A stretch of 42,661 nt of DNA, taken from assembly GCA_945902215.1 (NCBI GenBank), contig CAMDML010000022.1, positions 1 to 42,661 of the forward strand, read 5' to 3'. This document shows, one piece after another, positions 34,892 to 42,322 of the stretch (position 1 is the stretch's first letter; the number at the start of each line of letters is the position of its first letter). The stretch comes from Klebsiella pneumoniae (lineage in GTDB: Bacteria; Pseudomonadota; Gammaproteobacteria; Pseudomonadales; Pseudohongiellaceae). The notes beneath the pieces were generated by a model. The model saw only the letters and a list, made by a program, of their open reading frames with translations. It did not search any database and was not told the DNA's origin. A program made the translations under genes and the position numbers.

Positions 34892-35134
34892 CGGACACTC
34901 ACTTGGGGTTTTCTGTATGCGCTGCTGCAGTTATAGGGCCGCCTTGGGGTGTCGTTTTGCACCTCCGCTCAGGACCCACCTTCAATGCACAACCTGACCC
35001 TTGCCGGGACGCAGCCCGGCAAGGGTTAGTTGAGCGTCTAAGCCGGCCGCCAGGAGGGCGGAGCAAACTTACATCCCCGGTCAGGCCCTTCAACTGAAGC
35101 AACGCGACCAGTTCAACCCAAGTGGGTGTCCAGA
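34892..35134. repeat. Intergenic palindromic element, copy B
   Basis: Left end GGACACTCACTTGGGGTT (34893-34910) continuing GCGCTGCTGCAGTT; right end CTTCAACTGAAGCAACGCG followed by GTTCAACCCAAGTGGGTGTC (35111-35130) and CAG, whose complement matches the left ends of copies A and C over about 45 bases. The interior differs from A and C: CCCTTGCCGGG (34998-35008) and CCCGGCAAGGG (35015-35025) form a perfect 11-bp hairpin with a 6-base loop. It lies between two convergent genes and holds no coding sequence I can support. Confidence 0.8.
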
Positions 35135-35184
35135 ACATCCGCAGAACACCCGCCCAATTACTGACACCGCGCTTTGTGTTCAGG

Positions 35185-36345
35185 CTACCCATGCTTCCGA
35201 TCGTTGCCGGGTAAATAATAATCGCGATAGATACCAATGAAGGCCAGCAACATCGCAACCAGTATCGGACCAATAATTACGCCCGTGAAACCGTAAACAT
35301 TTAGCCCCCCGATAATGGCGCAGAACACAAGAAGGATTGGCATGCGCGCCTGACTGCCGATCAGCAACGGCTTAAGAAAGTTGTCGATCATGCTGACCAG
35401 GAAAAAACTCCACAGAGCGATGAACAAGCCCCAGCCCGGCTCATCCAGAGAGACGAAGAGGCTGATTGGCACCCATATCAGGCCCGCGCCGACCACCGGA
35501 ATCATCCCGCAAATGCCGGTCAACACGCCAAAGAATATTGCCAGGGGTACACCGGCAATCAGATAGCCCACGATGGCCAGTAGTGCCTGCGCGCACGACG
35601 TCAGCAAGGCGCCACTGATTACCGCATTGATCGTTTGATAGATGCGCATCCCGATTTCCTCCACATGCTCTAGCGGCATCGGCACAATCTGGTACAGCCA
35701 TTTCAGGAAACGCTCACCATCACGGAAACAGAAGTACATCAGCACCAGGATCAAAAGCAGATTAATGAAAACAAACAGAATGCCGCGCGCCGCCGCCGCG
35801 CCAAAATTGGCGATTGTCAGGCTTATCGTTTCCACGTTGGAAAGTAGGAACTGCTCGAGATCAAACTGCGCGAGATAGGGATTGCTGTCGATGGCGGCAC
35901 TGGCTCTGCTCAACCAATCCTGCAAAAAGGCCGGCAGCAGCTCGATGGCGGAGCCGCTACCGTTTGCGTCCAACTCGTTCAGCCACGCGGCCACAGTGGG
36001 ATACACCTGCGCAGACTGCTGCACCACGATCCAGAACATGAAGAGCAGTGGCACCATGAACAGCAGCAAGACCCCCAAAGTGCTGGCTGCCGCAACGGTA
36101 TTGTGGCTGCCCGGCAAGTGTTTCTGTAAATAGCGGTACACCGGCACGAACACGAGTGTCAGTGAACCGGCCCAGATCAGCGCATCGGAAAACAGCGCCA
36201 GGATCAACAACAGCTGGTAGAGCAGAAACGCGAAAACACCGAAGAAAAACCAACGGAAGATACCGCGCTGTTCCAGTTTCGGCGGAGGCTGTTGCTCGTG
36301 TGTGTGCTGCATTGCCTCAGGTGAAGAGGGCTGTTCGGAAGTCAT
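35185..36345 (-). CDS. AI-2E family transporter (PerM-like permease)
   Basis: 386 residues with eight membrane segments. The family signature is present in the second half: GVPLAIFFGVLTGICGMIPV, GAGLIWVPISL, and DNFLKPLLIGSQARMPILLV near the end, followed by GGLNVYGFTGVIIGPI. Members include the E. coli TqsA/PerM type and Na+/H+ antiporters; the cargo here is unknown. An acidic, Pro/Gln-rich N-terminus (about 35 residues) precedes the first helix. ATG 36345 is chosen because AAGGAC lies 6 bases upstream; an ATG at 36360 is also in frame. Confidence 0.9.
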   Translation of the reverse strand: MTSEQPSSPEAMQHTHEQQPPPKLEQRGIFRWFFFGVFAFLLYQLLLILALFSDALIWAGSLTLVFVPVYRYLQKHLPGSHNTVAAASTLGVLLLFMVPLLFMFWIVVQQSAQVYPTVAAWLNELDANGSGSAIELLPAFLQDWLSRASAAIDSNPYLAQFDLEQFLLSNVETISLTIANFGAAAARGILFVFINLLLILVLMYFCFRDGERFLKWLYQIVPMPLEHVEEIGMRIYQTINAVISGALLTSCAQALLAIVGYLIAGVPLAIFFGVLTGICGMIPVVGAGLIWVPISLFVSLDEPGWGLFIALWSFFLVSMIDNFLKPLLIGSQARMPILLVFCAIIGGLNVYGFTGVIIGPILVAMLLAFIGIYRDYYLPGNDRKHG

Positions 36346-36492
36346 GTCAGAGTCCTTCATTGCCTGCCGGTACGACAGGGCGAGTATACCGGATTTGGCC
36401 TCTGCCGCGCCTCGACCCCGGCCCGTGCGCCGCACCTCGGCACCGCCTACAATGCAGCACCCTCTTGCCGATGCCATGGCCCTGCCAAACCC

Positions 36493-37398
36493 GTGAACCT
36501 GTACACCACCGCCTTCCACGCCATGGGCACTCGCTGCGAAACGCAGTTATTCGCTGCGAACTCTGCGCTGGCTGCGCGCGCAGCAGCGGCAGTACAAGCC
36601 GATGTCGAGCGCCTTGAGGCGATGTATTCGCGCTATCGCGACACCAGTTTCCTCTCACAAATAAACCGCGTTGCCACGACGGGCGGCAGCATCACGGTAG
36701 ACGCAGAGACCGCACACCTGCTCGACTATGCCGCCACCTGCCACGCCGAAAGCGGCGGCCTGTTCGACATTACCTCGGGTGTGTTGCGGCGTGCGTGGAA
36801 CTTCAAAGCGCAGCAATTACCAGATCTGCGCACCGTGCAGAAACTGTTGCTGCATGTTGGCTGGCATAAATTGCGCTGGCAGGCACCCGTGCTGGAATTT
36901 CCTGAACCGGGTCTGGAACTTGACTTTGGCGGCGTGGTGAAAGAATACGCTGCTGACCGCGCGGCCACCTTATGCCACGAACACGGCGTTGAACATGGCC
37001 TGATCAACCTCGGCGGCGACATTCGCATCGTCGGCCCTCACCCCGATGGCAGTCCCTGGCGCATTGCTGTCCGCGATCCCCATCAAGCTGACGGCGTGTT
37101 GCGCATGCTTGAACTGTACTCCGGTGCACTGGCCAGCAGCGGTGACTACGAACGCTGCATCGAGCTCAACGGTATGCGCTACGGCCACATCCTCAATCCA
37201 CTCACCGGCTGGCCGGTGCGGCACATGGCAGCAGTGAGCGTGATCGCGGAGTTCTGCGTGGTCGCTGGCAGTGCGGCCACCATCGGCATGCTGCTGGAAG
37301 AACGTGGCGCAGCGTGGCTGGCACAACTTGGCCTGCCGCATGTGTGGGTGAATGTGGATGGAGAATCTGGCGGCGCGCTGAGTAGTGGTACAGTTTGA
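36493..37398 (+). CDS. apbE: FAD:protein FMN transferase (ApbE)
   Basis: 301 residues. The ApbE core is complete: AMGTRCETQLFA near the N-terminus, AESGGLFDITSGVLRRAW, LDFGGVVKEYAADRA (Gly and Lys of the flavin site), LINLGGDIRIVG and YGHILNPLTGWPV (His/Asn flavin contacts). It attaches FMN to Thr of target proteins such as RnfD/RnfG or NqrC. No signal peptide is seen, unlike many family members, so the enzyme may act in the cytoplasm. The GTG start at 36493 is the first in-frame option after a stop. Divergent from the AI-2E permease and followed by palindromic element C. Confidence 0.9.
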   Translation: MNLYTTAFHAMGTRCETQLFAANSALAARAAAAVQADVERLEAMYSRYRDTSFLSQINRVATTGGSITVDAETAHLLDYAATCHAESGGLFDITSGVLRRAWNFKAQQLPDLRTVQKLLLHVGWHKLRWQAPVLEFPEPGLELDFGGVVKEYAADRAATLCHEHGVEHGLINLGGDIRIVGPHPDGSPWRIAVRDPHQADGVLRMLELYSGALASSGDYERCIELNGMRYGHILNPLTGWPVRHMAAVSVIAEFCVVAGSAATIGMLLEERGAAWLAQLGLPHVWVNVDGESGGALSSGTV

Positions 37399-37418
37399 AT
37401 TGGCTCAGGTGAGAGGGG

Positions 37419-37614
37419 CTGGACACACACTTGGGTTGAACGATGCGCGTTGCTGCAGTTGGGAGGGCTTGGCCGGGGCCGGATAGTGCATTGCGGGGAC
37501 GTGTGAGGGCCATGGATGGCCCGAGTCGAAGTGCACACGGATGTGCGTCTACGGTCCCGGCAATGCACTATCCGGCCCCGGCCTCACGCGCTGTAGCCCC
37601 AAGTGGGTGTCCAG
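37419..37614. repeat. Intergenic palindromic element, copy C
   Basis: Left end CTGGACACACACTTGGGTTG (37419-37438) and right end AGCCCCAAGTGGGTGTCCAG. The interior holds a perfect 24-bp stem: left arm 37471-37494 (GGCCGGGGCC, then GGATAGTGCATTGC), right arm 37560-37583. It encloses GGGCCAT-GG-ATGGCCC and GCACA-CGGA-TGTGC, the same two small hairpins as copy A. The whole could fold into a large cruciform in DNA or a stable RNA. Confidence 0.85.
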
Positions 37615-37717
37615 AGCACCGAGAACATCGAAACAAATACAAACAACACCACTACCGCTCGCCGGCAGCCCTTGCGCAAAATCCATAAAACCTTATATCG
37701 ATTGCAGTTTTTCTTCG

Positions 37718-37746
37718 TTTGGTGGGTGAAACCCGGCTGCTAGAGT
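37718..37746 (+). promoter_or_regulatory. Candidate sigma70 promoter of the large receptor gene
   Basis: TTTGGT (37718-37723) and TAGAGT (37741-37746) are separated by 17 bases, 33 bases before the ATG at 37780. Neither box is close to consensus in every base, so this is a tentative reading. Confidence 0.3.
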
Positions 37747-37779
37747 GCCGCCACTTTTCACACCCCTTGGAAAAACCCC

Positions 37780-40119
37780 ATGAAACATTCATCCCGTCTG
37801 GCGGCGCTTGCGCTGGCTTCCGGTTTCGCGCTGAGTGCGTTTGCGCAGACCACGCAGCAAGTTGCAGCCAGTGACATCGAAGAAGTTCTCGTCACCTCAC
37901 GCCGCCGCGCAGAAATCGCCCAGAATGTACCGATTCCTGTGACAGTGCTCAGCGGCGATCTGGTGGCAGACACCGGTGGTTTCAACGTGAACCGCTTGAA
38001 AGAACTGATTCCTTCCGTGCAGTTGTATTCATCCAACCCACGCAACACCGCCATCAGTATTCGCGGCCAGGGCACCACCTTCGGCCTGACCAACGACGGC
38101 ATCGATCCCGGCGTTGGCTACTATATCGATGGCGTGTACTTCGCGCGGCCGTCCATTACCACGCTCGACTTTGTTGATGTCGAGCGCATCGAAGTGCTGC
38201 GCGGTCCCCAAGGCACCCTGTATGGCAAGAACACCACTGCCGGCGCCTTCAACGTGACCACGAGCAAGCCGTATTTTGAAAACGATGCCAAGTTAGAAGC
38301 GAGCACCGGCAACTACAACTACCGACAGCTCAAAGGTACCGTGACCGGTGGCCTGACTGATACGCTGGCCGGCCGCATTTCCTTTTCAAGCACTGACCGC
38401 GACGGCACCCTGACAAACATCAGAACCGGCGAAGACGTGAATACGCTCGAAAACTGGGCTGTGCGCAGTCAATTGTTGTGGGACATCAGCGACACCACCG
38501 AAGCCAGACTGATCGTCGAACTCTCCAGACAGGATCCCGTGGGCTATTCCCAGGTCTTTGCGGGCTCAGTGCCGAACCGGCGCTCGGCCTACCGTCAGTT
38601 CGAAACCATTATCACGGCGCTCGGCTACAACCCACCGCGTGATCCTTTCGCCCGCCAGATAGACCAGAATACTGCGTGGCGTTCCGGCAACGACATCGGT
38701 GGCCTCTCGCTGAGCATCGACACCGAAATCGGCAGCGGCAAGCTGACCTCGACCACCGCCTGGTACTCCTGGGACTGGAGACCCTCCAACGACCGCGACT
38801 TCCTCGGGCTGAACGCACTGCAATTGTCCGAGGCACCTTCAGATCATGAACAGCTCTCGCAGGAATTCCGCTGGGCGGGCAACATCAGCGAACGTGTTGA
38901 TGGTGTGATCGGCTTGTTCGCGATCAAGCAGGAGCTGGCGTCTGATCCTTTCCATCGCGAAGAGACGGGGCCAGACCAGTGGCGCTTCCTGGCTACGAAT
39001 GCCACGAGCGAAGCTCAGTGGCGCACCCCCGGGCTGCTCGAAGGTTTCGGCACCAACAGCAGCCCCGGCCTGGAAACCTTCAGCGCGGCGCTCTTCGGCC
39101 AGTTGGACTGGACACTCACCGAGCGCCTGAATCTGTTGACTGGCTTGCGTTTCAACCATGACGAGAAGGATGTGGACTTCCAACGCAAGGCTACCGGTGG
39201 TGCGACCATCACTGATCCCGCGATGCTCGCCCTGAGAAGGTCCGTCTACAGCGACCAGGCTTTCAAGGCCAGCACCAATGATACCAATGTAACCGGTACC
39301 GTGACCCTGAACTACGCGCTGCTGGACAGCGTCAACGTCTATGGCACGTACAGCACAGGTTTCAAACCGGTAGGCCTGAACCTCGGCGGCCTGCCCACCG
39401 ATGCCGGCCGCGTGATGACGGAACTGTCCGTGATCAAACCCGAGTACGTCCAGCACTACGAGCTCGGCGTGAAGACCTCGCCGCTGCCGAATGCCACGCT
39501 GAACTTCGTGGCTTACCAGACGGCCATCGAGGACTATCAGGCGCAAGTGCAAACGGCTGACCTTGCAGTAAACCGGGGCTATCTGGCCAACGCCGAAGAG
39601 GTACAAGTCAGCGGCTTCGAGATCGACGCCAGACTGGTGCTCGGCAATTTCCTGCTGCAGGGCGCCTACGCGTGGACTGACGGTGAATACGTGTCCTTCA
39701 CGAACGCGCCGCTGCCGCTGGAAGAAGTGGGCGCCCCGGTTGCCTTTATAGACGTTTCCGGTGGCAGACTGCCGGGCATCTCGAAAAACGCCCTTTCCCT
39801 TGGCGGCGAGTATTCCAGGCCAGTGACCGTGTTCAGCAACACTGGCGAGTTCTTCATCGGCATCGACACGTATTACCGCAGCGAGTTCTCGTCGAGCCCA
39901 TCGCCGTCGCGCTACCTTAACGTCGACGGTTACGCGCTGCTCAACGCACGTGCCGGTGTGCGTCTCGATGACAAGTGGTCGGCCTTCCTGTGGTCGCGCA
40001 ACCTGACCGACAAGGACTACTTCGAGCAGTTGCTGCCGGGTGCCGGCAACAGCGGCCACTATGCAGCAGTACTCGGCGATCCGCGCACCTGGGGTGCGAC
40101 AGTCCGTTACACCTTCTGA
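37780..40119 (+). CDS. Large TonB-dependent receptor
   Basis: 779 residues. Signal peptide (MKHSSRLAALALASGFALSA, ending FAQ), TonB box IEEVLVTSRRR (33-43), plug with VPIPVTVLSGD, TAISIRGQGTTFG, GYYIDGVYFARP and RIEVLRGPQGTLYGKNTTAG, then a long barrel and the C-terminal signature ending TWGATVRYTF. The 'GQGTT' and 'YGKNTTAG' style is that of the FecA/Oar-like oligotrophic marine receptors of the Sphingomonas/Cellvibrio type. Cargo unknown. A LysR-type regulator of the CysB group follows 140 bases downstream on the same strand and may control it. A candidate promoter lies at 37718-37746. Confidence 0.92.
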   Translation: MKHSSRLAALALASGFALSAFAQTTQQVAASDIEEVLVTSRRRAEIAQNVPIPVTVLSGDLVADTGGFNVNRLKELIPSVQLYSSNPRNTAISIRGQGTTFGLTNDGIDPGVGYYIDGVYFARPSITTLDFVDVERIEVLRGPQGTLYGKNTTAGAFNVTTSKPYFENDAKLEASTGNYNYRQLKGTVTGGLTDTLAGRISFSSTDRDGTLTNIRTGEDVNTLENWAVRSQLLWDISDTTEARLIVELSRQDPVGYSQVFAGSVPNRRSAYRQFETIITALGYNPPRDPFARQIDQNTAWRSGNDIGGLSLSIDTEIGSGKLTSTTAWYSWDWRPSNDRDFLGLNALQLSEAPSDHEQLSQEFRWAGNISERVDGVIGLFAIKQELASDPFHREETGPDQWRFLATNATSEAQWRTPGLLEGFGTNSSPGLETFSAALFGQLDWTLTERLNLLTGLRFNHDEKDVDFQRKATGGATITDPAMLALRRSVYSDQAFKASTNDTNVTGTVTLNYALLDSVNVYGTYSTGFKPVGLNLGGLPTDAGRVMTELSVIKPEYVQHYELGVKTSPLPNATLNFVAYQTAIEDYQAQVQTADLAVNRGYLANAEEVQVSGFEIDARLVLGNFLLQGAYAWTDGEYVSFTNAPLPLEEVGAPVAFIDVSGGRLPGISKNALSLGGEYSRPVTVFSNTGEFFIGIDTYYRSEFSSSPSPSRYLNVDGYALLNARAGVRLDDKWSAFLWSRNLTDKDYFEQLLPGAGNSGHYAAVLGDPRTWGATVRYTF

Positions 40120-40259
40120 GCAGAATGGAGACCGACCCGGACTCCGTGCCTGTCCCCCAACCAGCCATGCCCGGAATAAGCTAAGCACTAATCGGTATTT
40201 CGGTTCCTGGCGGCAGCCCCCTAGACTGCCGCCAGTATTCCGCAACCAAAATTTCTGCC

Positions 40260-41186
40260 ATGAATTTCCAGCAACTCCGCATTGTTCGCGAAACCGTAAG
40301 GTGCAACTTCAACCTCACGGAAGTGGCGAACTCGCTCTATACCTCCCAGTCTGGGGTGTCGAAGCACATCAAGGATTTGGAAGACGAACTGGGCGTTGAA
40401 CTGTTCGTGCGCAAAGGCAAGCGCTTGCTCGGCATGACCGAACCCGGCCGCGAGATGGTCAAAATTGTCGAGCGCCTGTTGCTCGACGCGCACAACATCA
40501 AGAATCTCGCCGACCAGTACAGCCAGCAAGACCAGGGCCACTTGACTGTGGCGACAACGCACACCCAGGCGCGTTATGTATTGCCCGACATCGTTGTGGA
40601 ATTCCGCAAACAATTTCCGAAAGTAAAGCTGCACCTGCATCAGGGCAGCCCGCGTGAGATTGCGCAGATGCTGCTCGAAGGCCGTGCCGACATTGGCATT
40701 GCCACCGAGACCTTGGGCGATGTGGAAGGTCTCGTTTCATATCCGTATCACAGCTGGCACCATAGTGTGATCGTGCCTGCCGGACATGCGCCGGAAAAGA
40801 AGGGGAAAAAGCAGAAAGTGACGCTGGCAGCGCTTGCCGAATACCCGATCGTGACCTACCACGAAGGCTTCACCGGCCGCGCCCGTATCGAGCAGGCTTT
40901 TACTGCGGCAGGTTTGCATCCTGAGATCGTGTTGTCAGCACTGGATGCCGACGTAATCAAGTCATATGTAGAACTCGGCCTTGGCATCGGCATCGTCGCC
41001 TCGCTCGCCTTCAACCCGGAGCGTGACAAGGGCTTGCGTCTGCTCGACTGCTCCCACTTGTTTCCCGAGAACGTTACCCGCATTGCGATTCGTGAAGGGC
41101 ATCTGCTGCGGCAGTTTGCCTATCACTTCATTGGGCTGTGTGCGCCAAAGGTGTTGTTGCAGTTGCCGGGTTTCGATGGCAAATAA
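40260..41186 (+). CDS. CysB-family LysR-type transcriptional regulator
   Basis: 308 residues. The helix-turn-helix (about 17-45, with VANSLYTSQSGVSKHIKDLE) and dimer helix are followed by an effector domain whose ATTHTQARYVLPDIVVEFRK is the CysB/Cbl signature that binds O-acetylserine or sulfate. Also seen: GRADIGIATETL and the IKSYVELGLGIGIVA segment. Such regulators govern sulfur assimilation or use of organosulfur compounds, so the receptor just upstream could import a sulfur-containing substrate (inference). No cys genes are in the window. Confidence 0.88.
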   Translation: MNFQQLRIVRETVRCNFNLTEVANSLYTSQSGVSKHIKDLEDELGVELFVRKGKRLLGMTEPGREMVKIVERLLLDAHNIKNLADQYSQQDQGHLTVATTHTQARYVLPDIVVEFRKQFPKVKLHLHQGSPREIAQMLLEGRADIGIATETLGDVEGLVSYPYHSWHHSVIVPAGHAPEKKGKKQKVTLAALAEYPIVTYHEGFTGRARIEQAFTAAGLHPEIVLSALDADVIKSYVELGLGIGIVASLAFNPERDKGLRLLDCSHLFPENVTRIAIREGHLLRQFAYHFIGLCAPKVLLQLPGFDGK

Positions 41187-41196
41187 GTAGATTCAG

Positions 41197-41406
41197 TCAA
41201 ATCAAATCGTTGTCAGTAAAACCTGCTATTTTCATTACGTGTCTCTGCAGGCCAGGTTTCAATGATTTCTGACCGTGCACAGGAATGGAAATTTTTTCGA
41301 TGTAGCCGAGCTTGCCGTAGATATGGTGACTGCCATTCACCCTGAGGAGAAACCAGTCCTTGTCTTCGAGCAGTTGGCACATCCGTTTGCCAGAAATTGC
41401 TTTCAT
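41197..41406 (-). CDS. hicA: HicA family mRNA interferase toxin
   Basis: 69 residues, double-stranded RNA-binding-like fold of HicA: SGKRMCQLLEDKDWFLLRV, then NGSHHIYGK with the catalytic His (27 or 28), and ISIPVHGQKSLKPGLQ near the end. Cleaves mRNA when its antitoxin is depleted. Its start overlaps the HicB stop by 4 bases (ATGA). In most loci hicA precedes hicB; here the order is antitoxin first. Confidence 0.9.
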   Translation of the reverse strand: MKAISGKRMCQLLEDKDWFLLRVNGSHHIYGKLGYIEKISIPVHGQKSLKPGLQRHVMKIAGFTDNDLI

Positions 41407-41606
41407 ATCGCTATAGTCAGCACCTTATCATCAATTCCCACGCGGATCAGTTTTTCCACATCAACACCAAGACAGCCTTGGATTGCTTCCTGAATATTTA
41501 CCAACAGCTCTTCCATGGTATCTCCCTGCGAAATGCAGCCGGGAATGGAAGGAACCTCTGCCCAGAAGCCCTCGGTTTCGTGATGAACCACAATCTTGAT
41601 CTGCAT
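41403..41606 (-). CDS. hicB: HicB family antitoxin, short form
   Basis: 67 residues, the partial RNase H-like HicB domain: VVHHETEGFWAEVPSIPGCI, SQGDTMEELLVNIQEAI. There is no C-terminal helix-turn-helix or ribbon-helix-helix DNA-binding domain, so it neutralises the toxin but may not repress the operon itself. GGAG lies 8 bases before the ATG. It is transcribed before hicA, from the region at about 41610-41700. Confidence 0.88.
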   Translation of the reverse strand: MQIKIVVHHETEGFWAEVPSIPGCISQGDTMEELLVNIQEAIQGCLGVDVEKLIRVGIDDKVLTIAI

Positions 41607-41733
41607 GTTGGCGCTCCAAACAGTTGCCTGCAGGCTAGTTCAGTTTCCTGATTTCGTCAATTTTTAGTGCTGGCAAACAGCAGGCTCAACTGTTGTTAGC
41701 TGACGTCACTCTTTTTAGACTTAAGTGGGGCCG

Positions 41734-41772
41734 CCTCTCTTAAATCCCTCTCTTAAATCCCTCTCTTAAATC
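41734..41772. repeat. Three perfect 13-bp tandem repeats
   Basis: The unit CCTCTCTTAAATC occurs three times without a gap (41734-41746, 41747-41759, 41760-41772). They lie between the hicBA start and the HigA-like remnant. Copy number may vary between strains. Confidence 0.9.
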
Positions 41773-41884
41773 GAGGTAGAGTTTAACCCATTGCCTATAC
41801 TGCAGATATCCAACCCTGGCCCCACGGATTTACGGTGGTTGATTACACGGGCCATCACTAATTACAAATTCAATGGGTACAAAC

Positions 41885-41970
41885 ATGATCCGTATGTTCA
41901 ATCCGCCTCATCCGGGCGAAACCCCGCGCGCAAGACTTCATAGAAATTCCAATGGGCATCAGTCGCACAG
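41885..41970 (+). pseudogene. Frameshifted HigA-like antitoxin remnant
   Basis: From ATG 41885 the frame reads MIRMFNPPHPGETPRA, the classic N-terminus of HigA/XRE-type antitoxins ('M.NPPHPGE.LRE'). It then loses the match, but one frame over the sequence continues DFIEIPMGIS, which is the next conserved part (DFIEPMGIS). A frameshift therefore falls in the run near 41930. The helix-turn-helix that should follow is missing, because the sequence runs into the end of the next gene. No toxin partner is seen. Confidence 0.6.
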
Positions 41971-42201
41971 GTCGCAGTGGTGGTGCCCCTGCTCTGGCTG
42001 CGGCGCGGCTTGCTCAATGTGGTAGCCAGTGGCTTCAATAGCGTCACTGAGCTCAACCAGCGTCGCGACCGAGGTGACGAGCACCTTATGCGCAGTCATC
42101 TCGAAAGTCAGTGAGGCATTGCCATCAACCGCCAGCACCGCGCCCGTAATCGTTTGCCGGCATGGCTCGCCGGTCATCTCTGGAAGCGTCAATTCGTACA
42201 T
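41959..42201 (-). CDS. Degenerate heavy-metal-associated (HMA) domain protein
   Basis: 80 residues. The fold of an HMA/copper-chaperone domain is recognisable: MTGEPCRQTITGAVLAVDGN at the usual MxCxxC position, a beta strand ASLTFEMTAHKVLVTS, then ATLVELSDAIEATGY, the standard end motif. The first Cys of MxCxxC is replaced (MTGEPC), so only one Cys remains there, but the C-terminal tail HHHCDLCD supplies a new His/Cys cluster. Metal handling by the tail is inference. Start 42201 is chosen for the ribosome site CGAGG, 7 bases upstream. Divergent from recQ. Confidence 0.65.
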   Translation of the reverse strand: MYELTLPEMTGEPCRQTITGAVLAVDGNASLTFEMTAHKVLVTSVATLVELSDAIEATGYHIEQAAPQPEQGHHHCDLCD

Positions 42202-42288
42202 ATAAGGTCCTCGGGTTGGTTGCATGATACCCGTTCGAACCATAGCGCAGGAACCCAAAGAGAGACTCTCGCACACAAATATCCCGAC

Positions 42289-42316
42289 TTGCCGGATACC
42301 AATTCCCCGCTATAGT
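42289..42316 (+). promoter_or_regulatory. Candidate recQ promoter
   Basis: TTGCCG (42289-42294) and TATAGT (42311-42316) with a 16-base spacer end only 6 bases before the recQ ATG. If used, the transcript would be nearly leaderless. Tentative. Confidence 0.3.
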
Positions 42317-42322
42317 GCAGGC

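Noticed and set aside
34903-35097. Small plus-strand frame inside palindromic element B
   Set aside because: Same reason: it lies wholly in repeat sequence, without support.
38839-40245. 468-codon open frame on the minus strand
   Set aside because: Antisense to the large receptor; composition is that of a mirror frame, and the receptor on the plus strand has complete motifs.
41734-41772. Short direct repeats as a CRISPR array
   Set aside because: The units are 13 bp and directly abutting with no spacers, and no cas gene is present.
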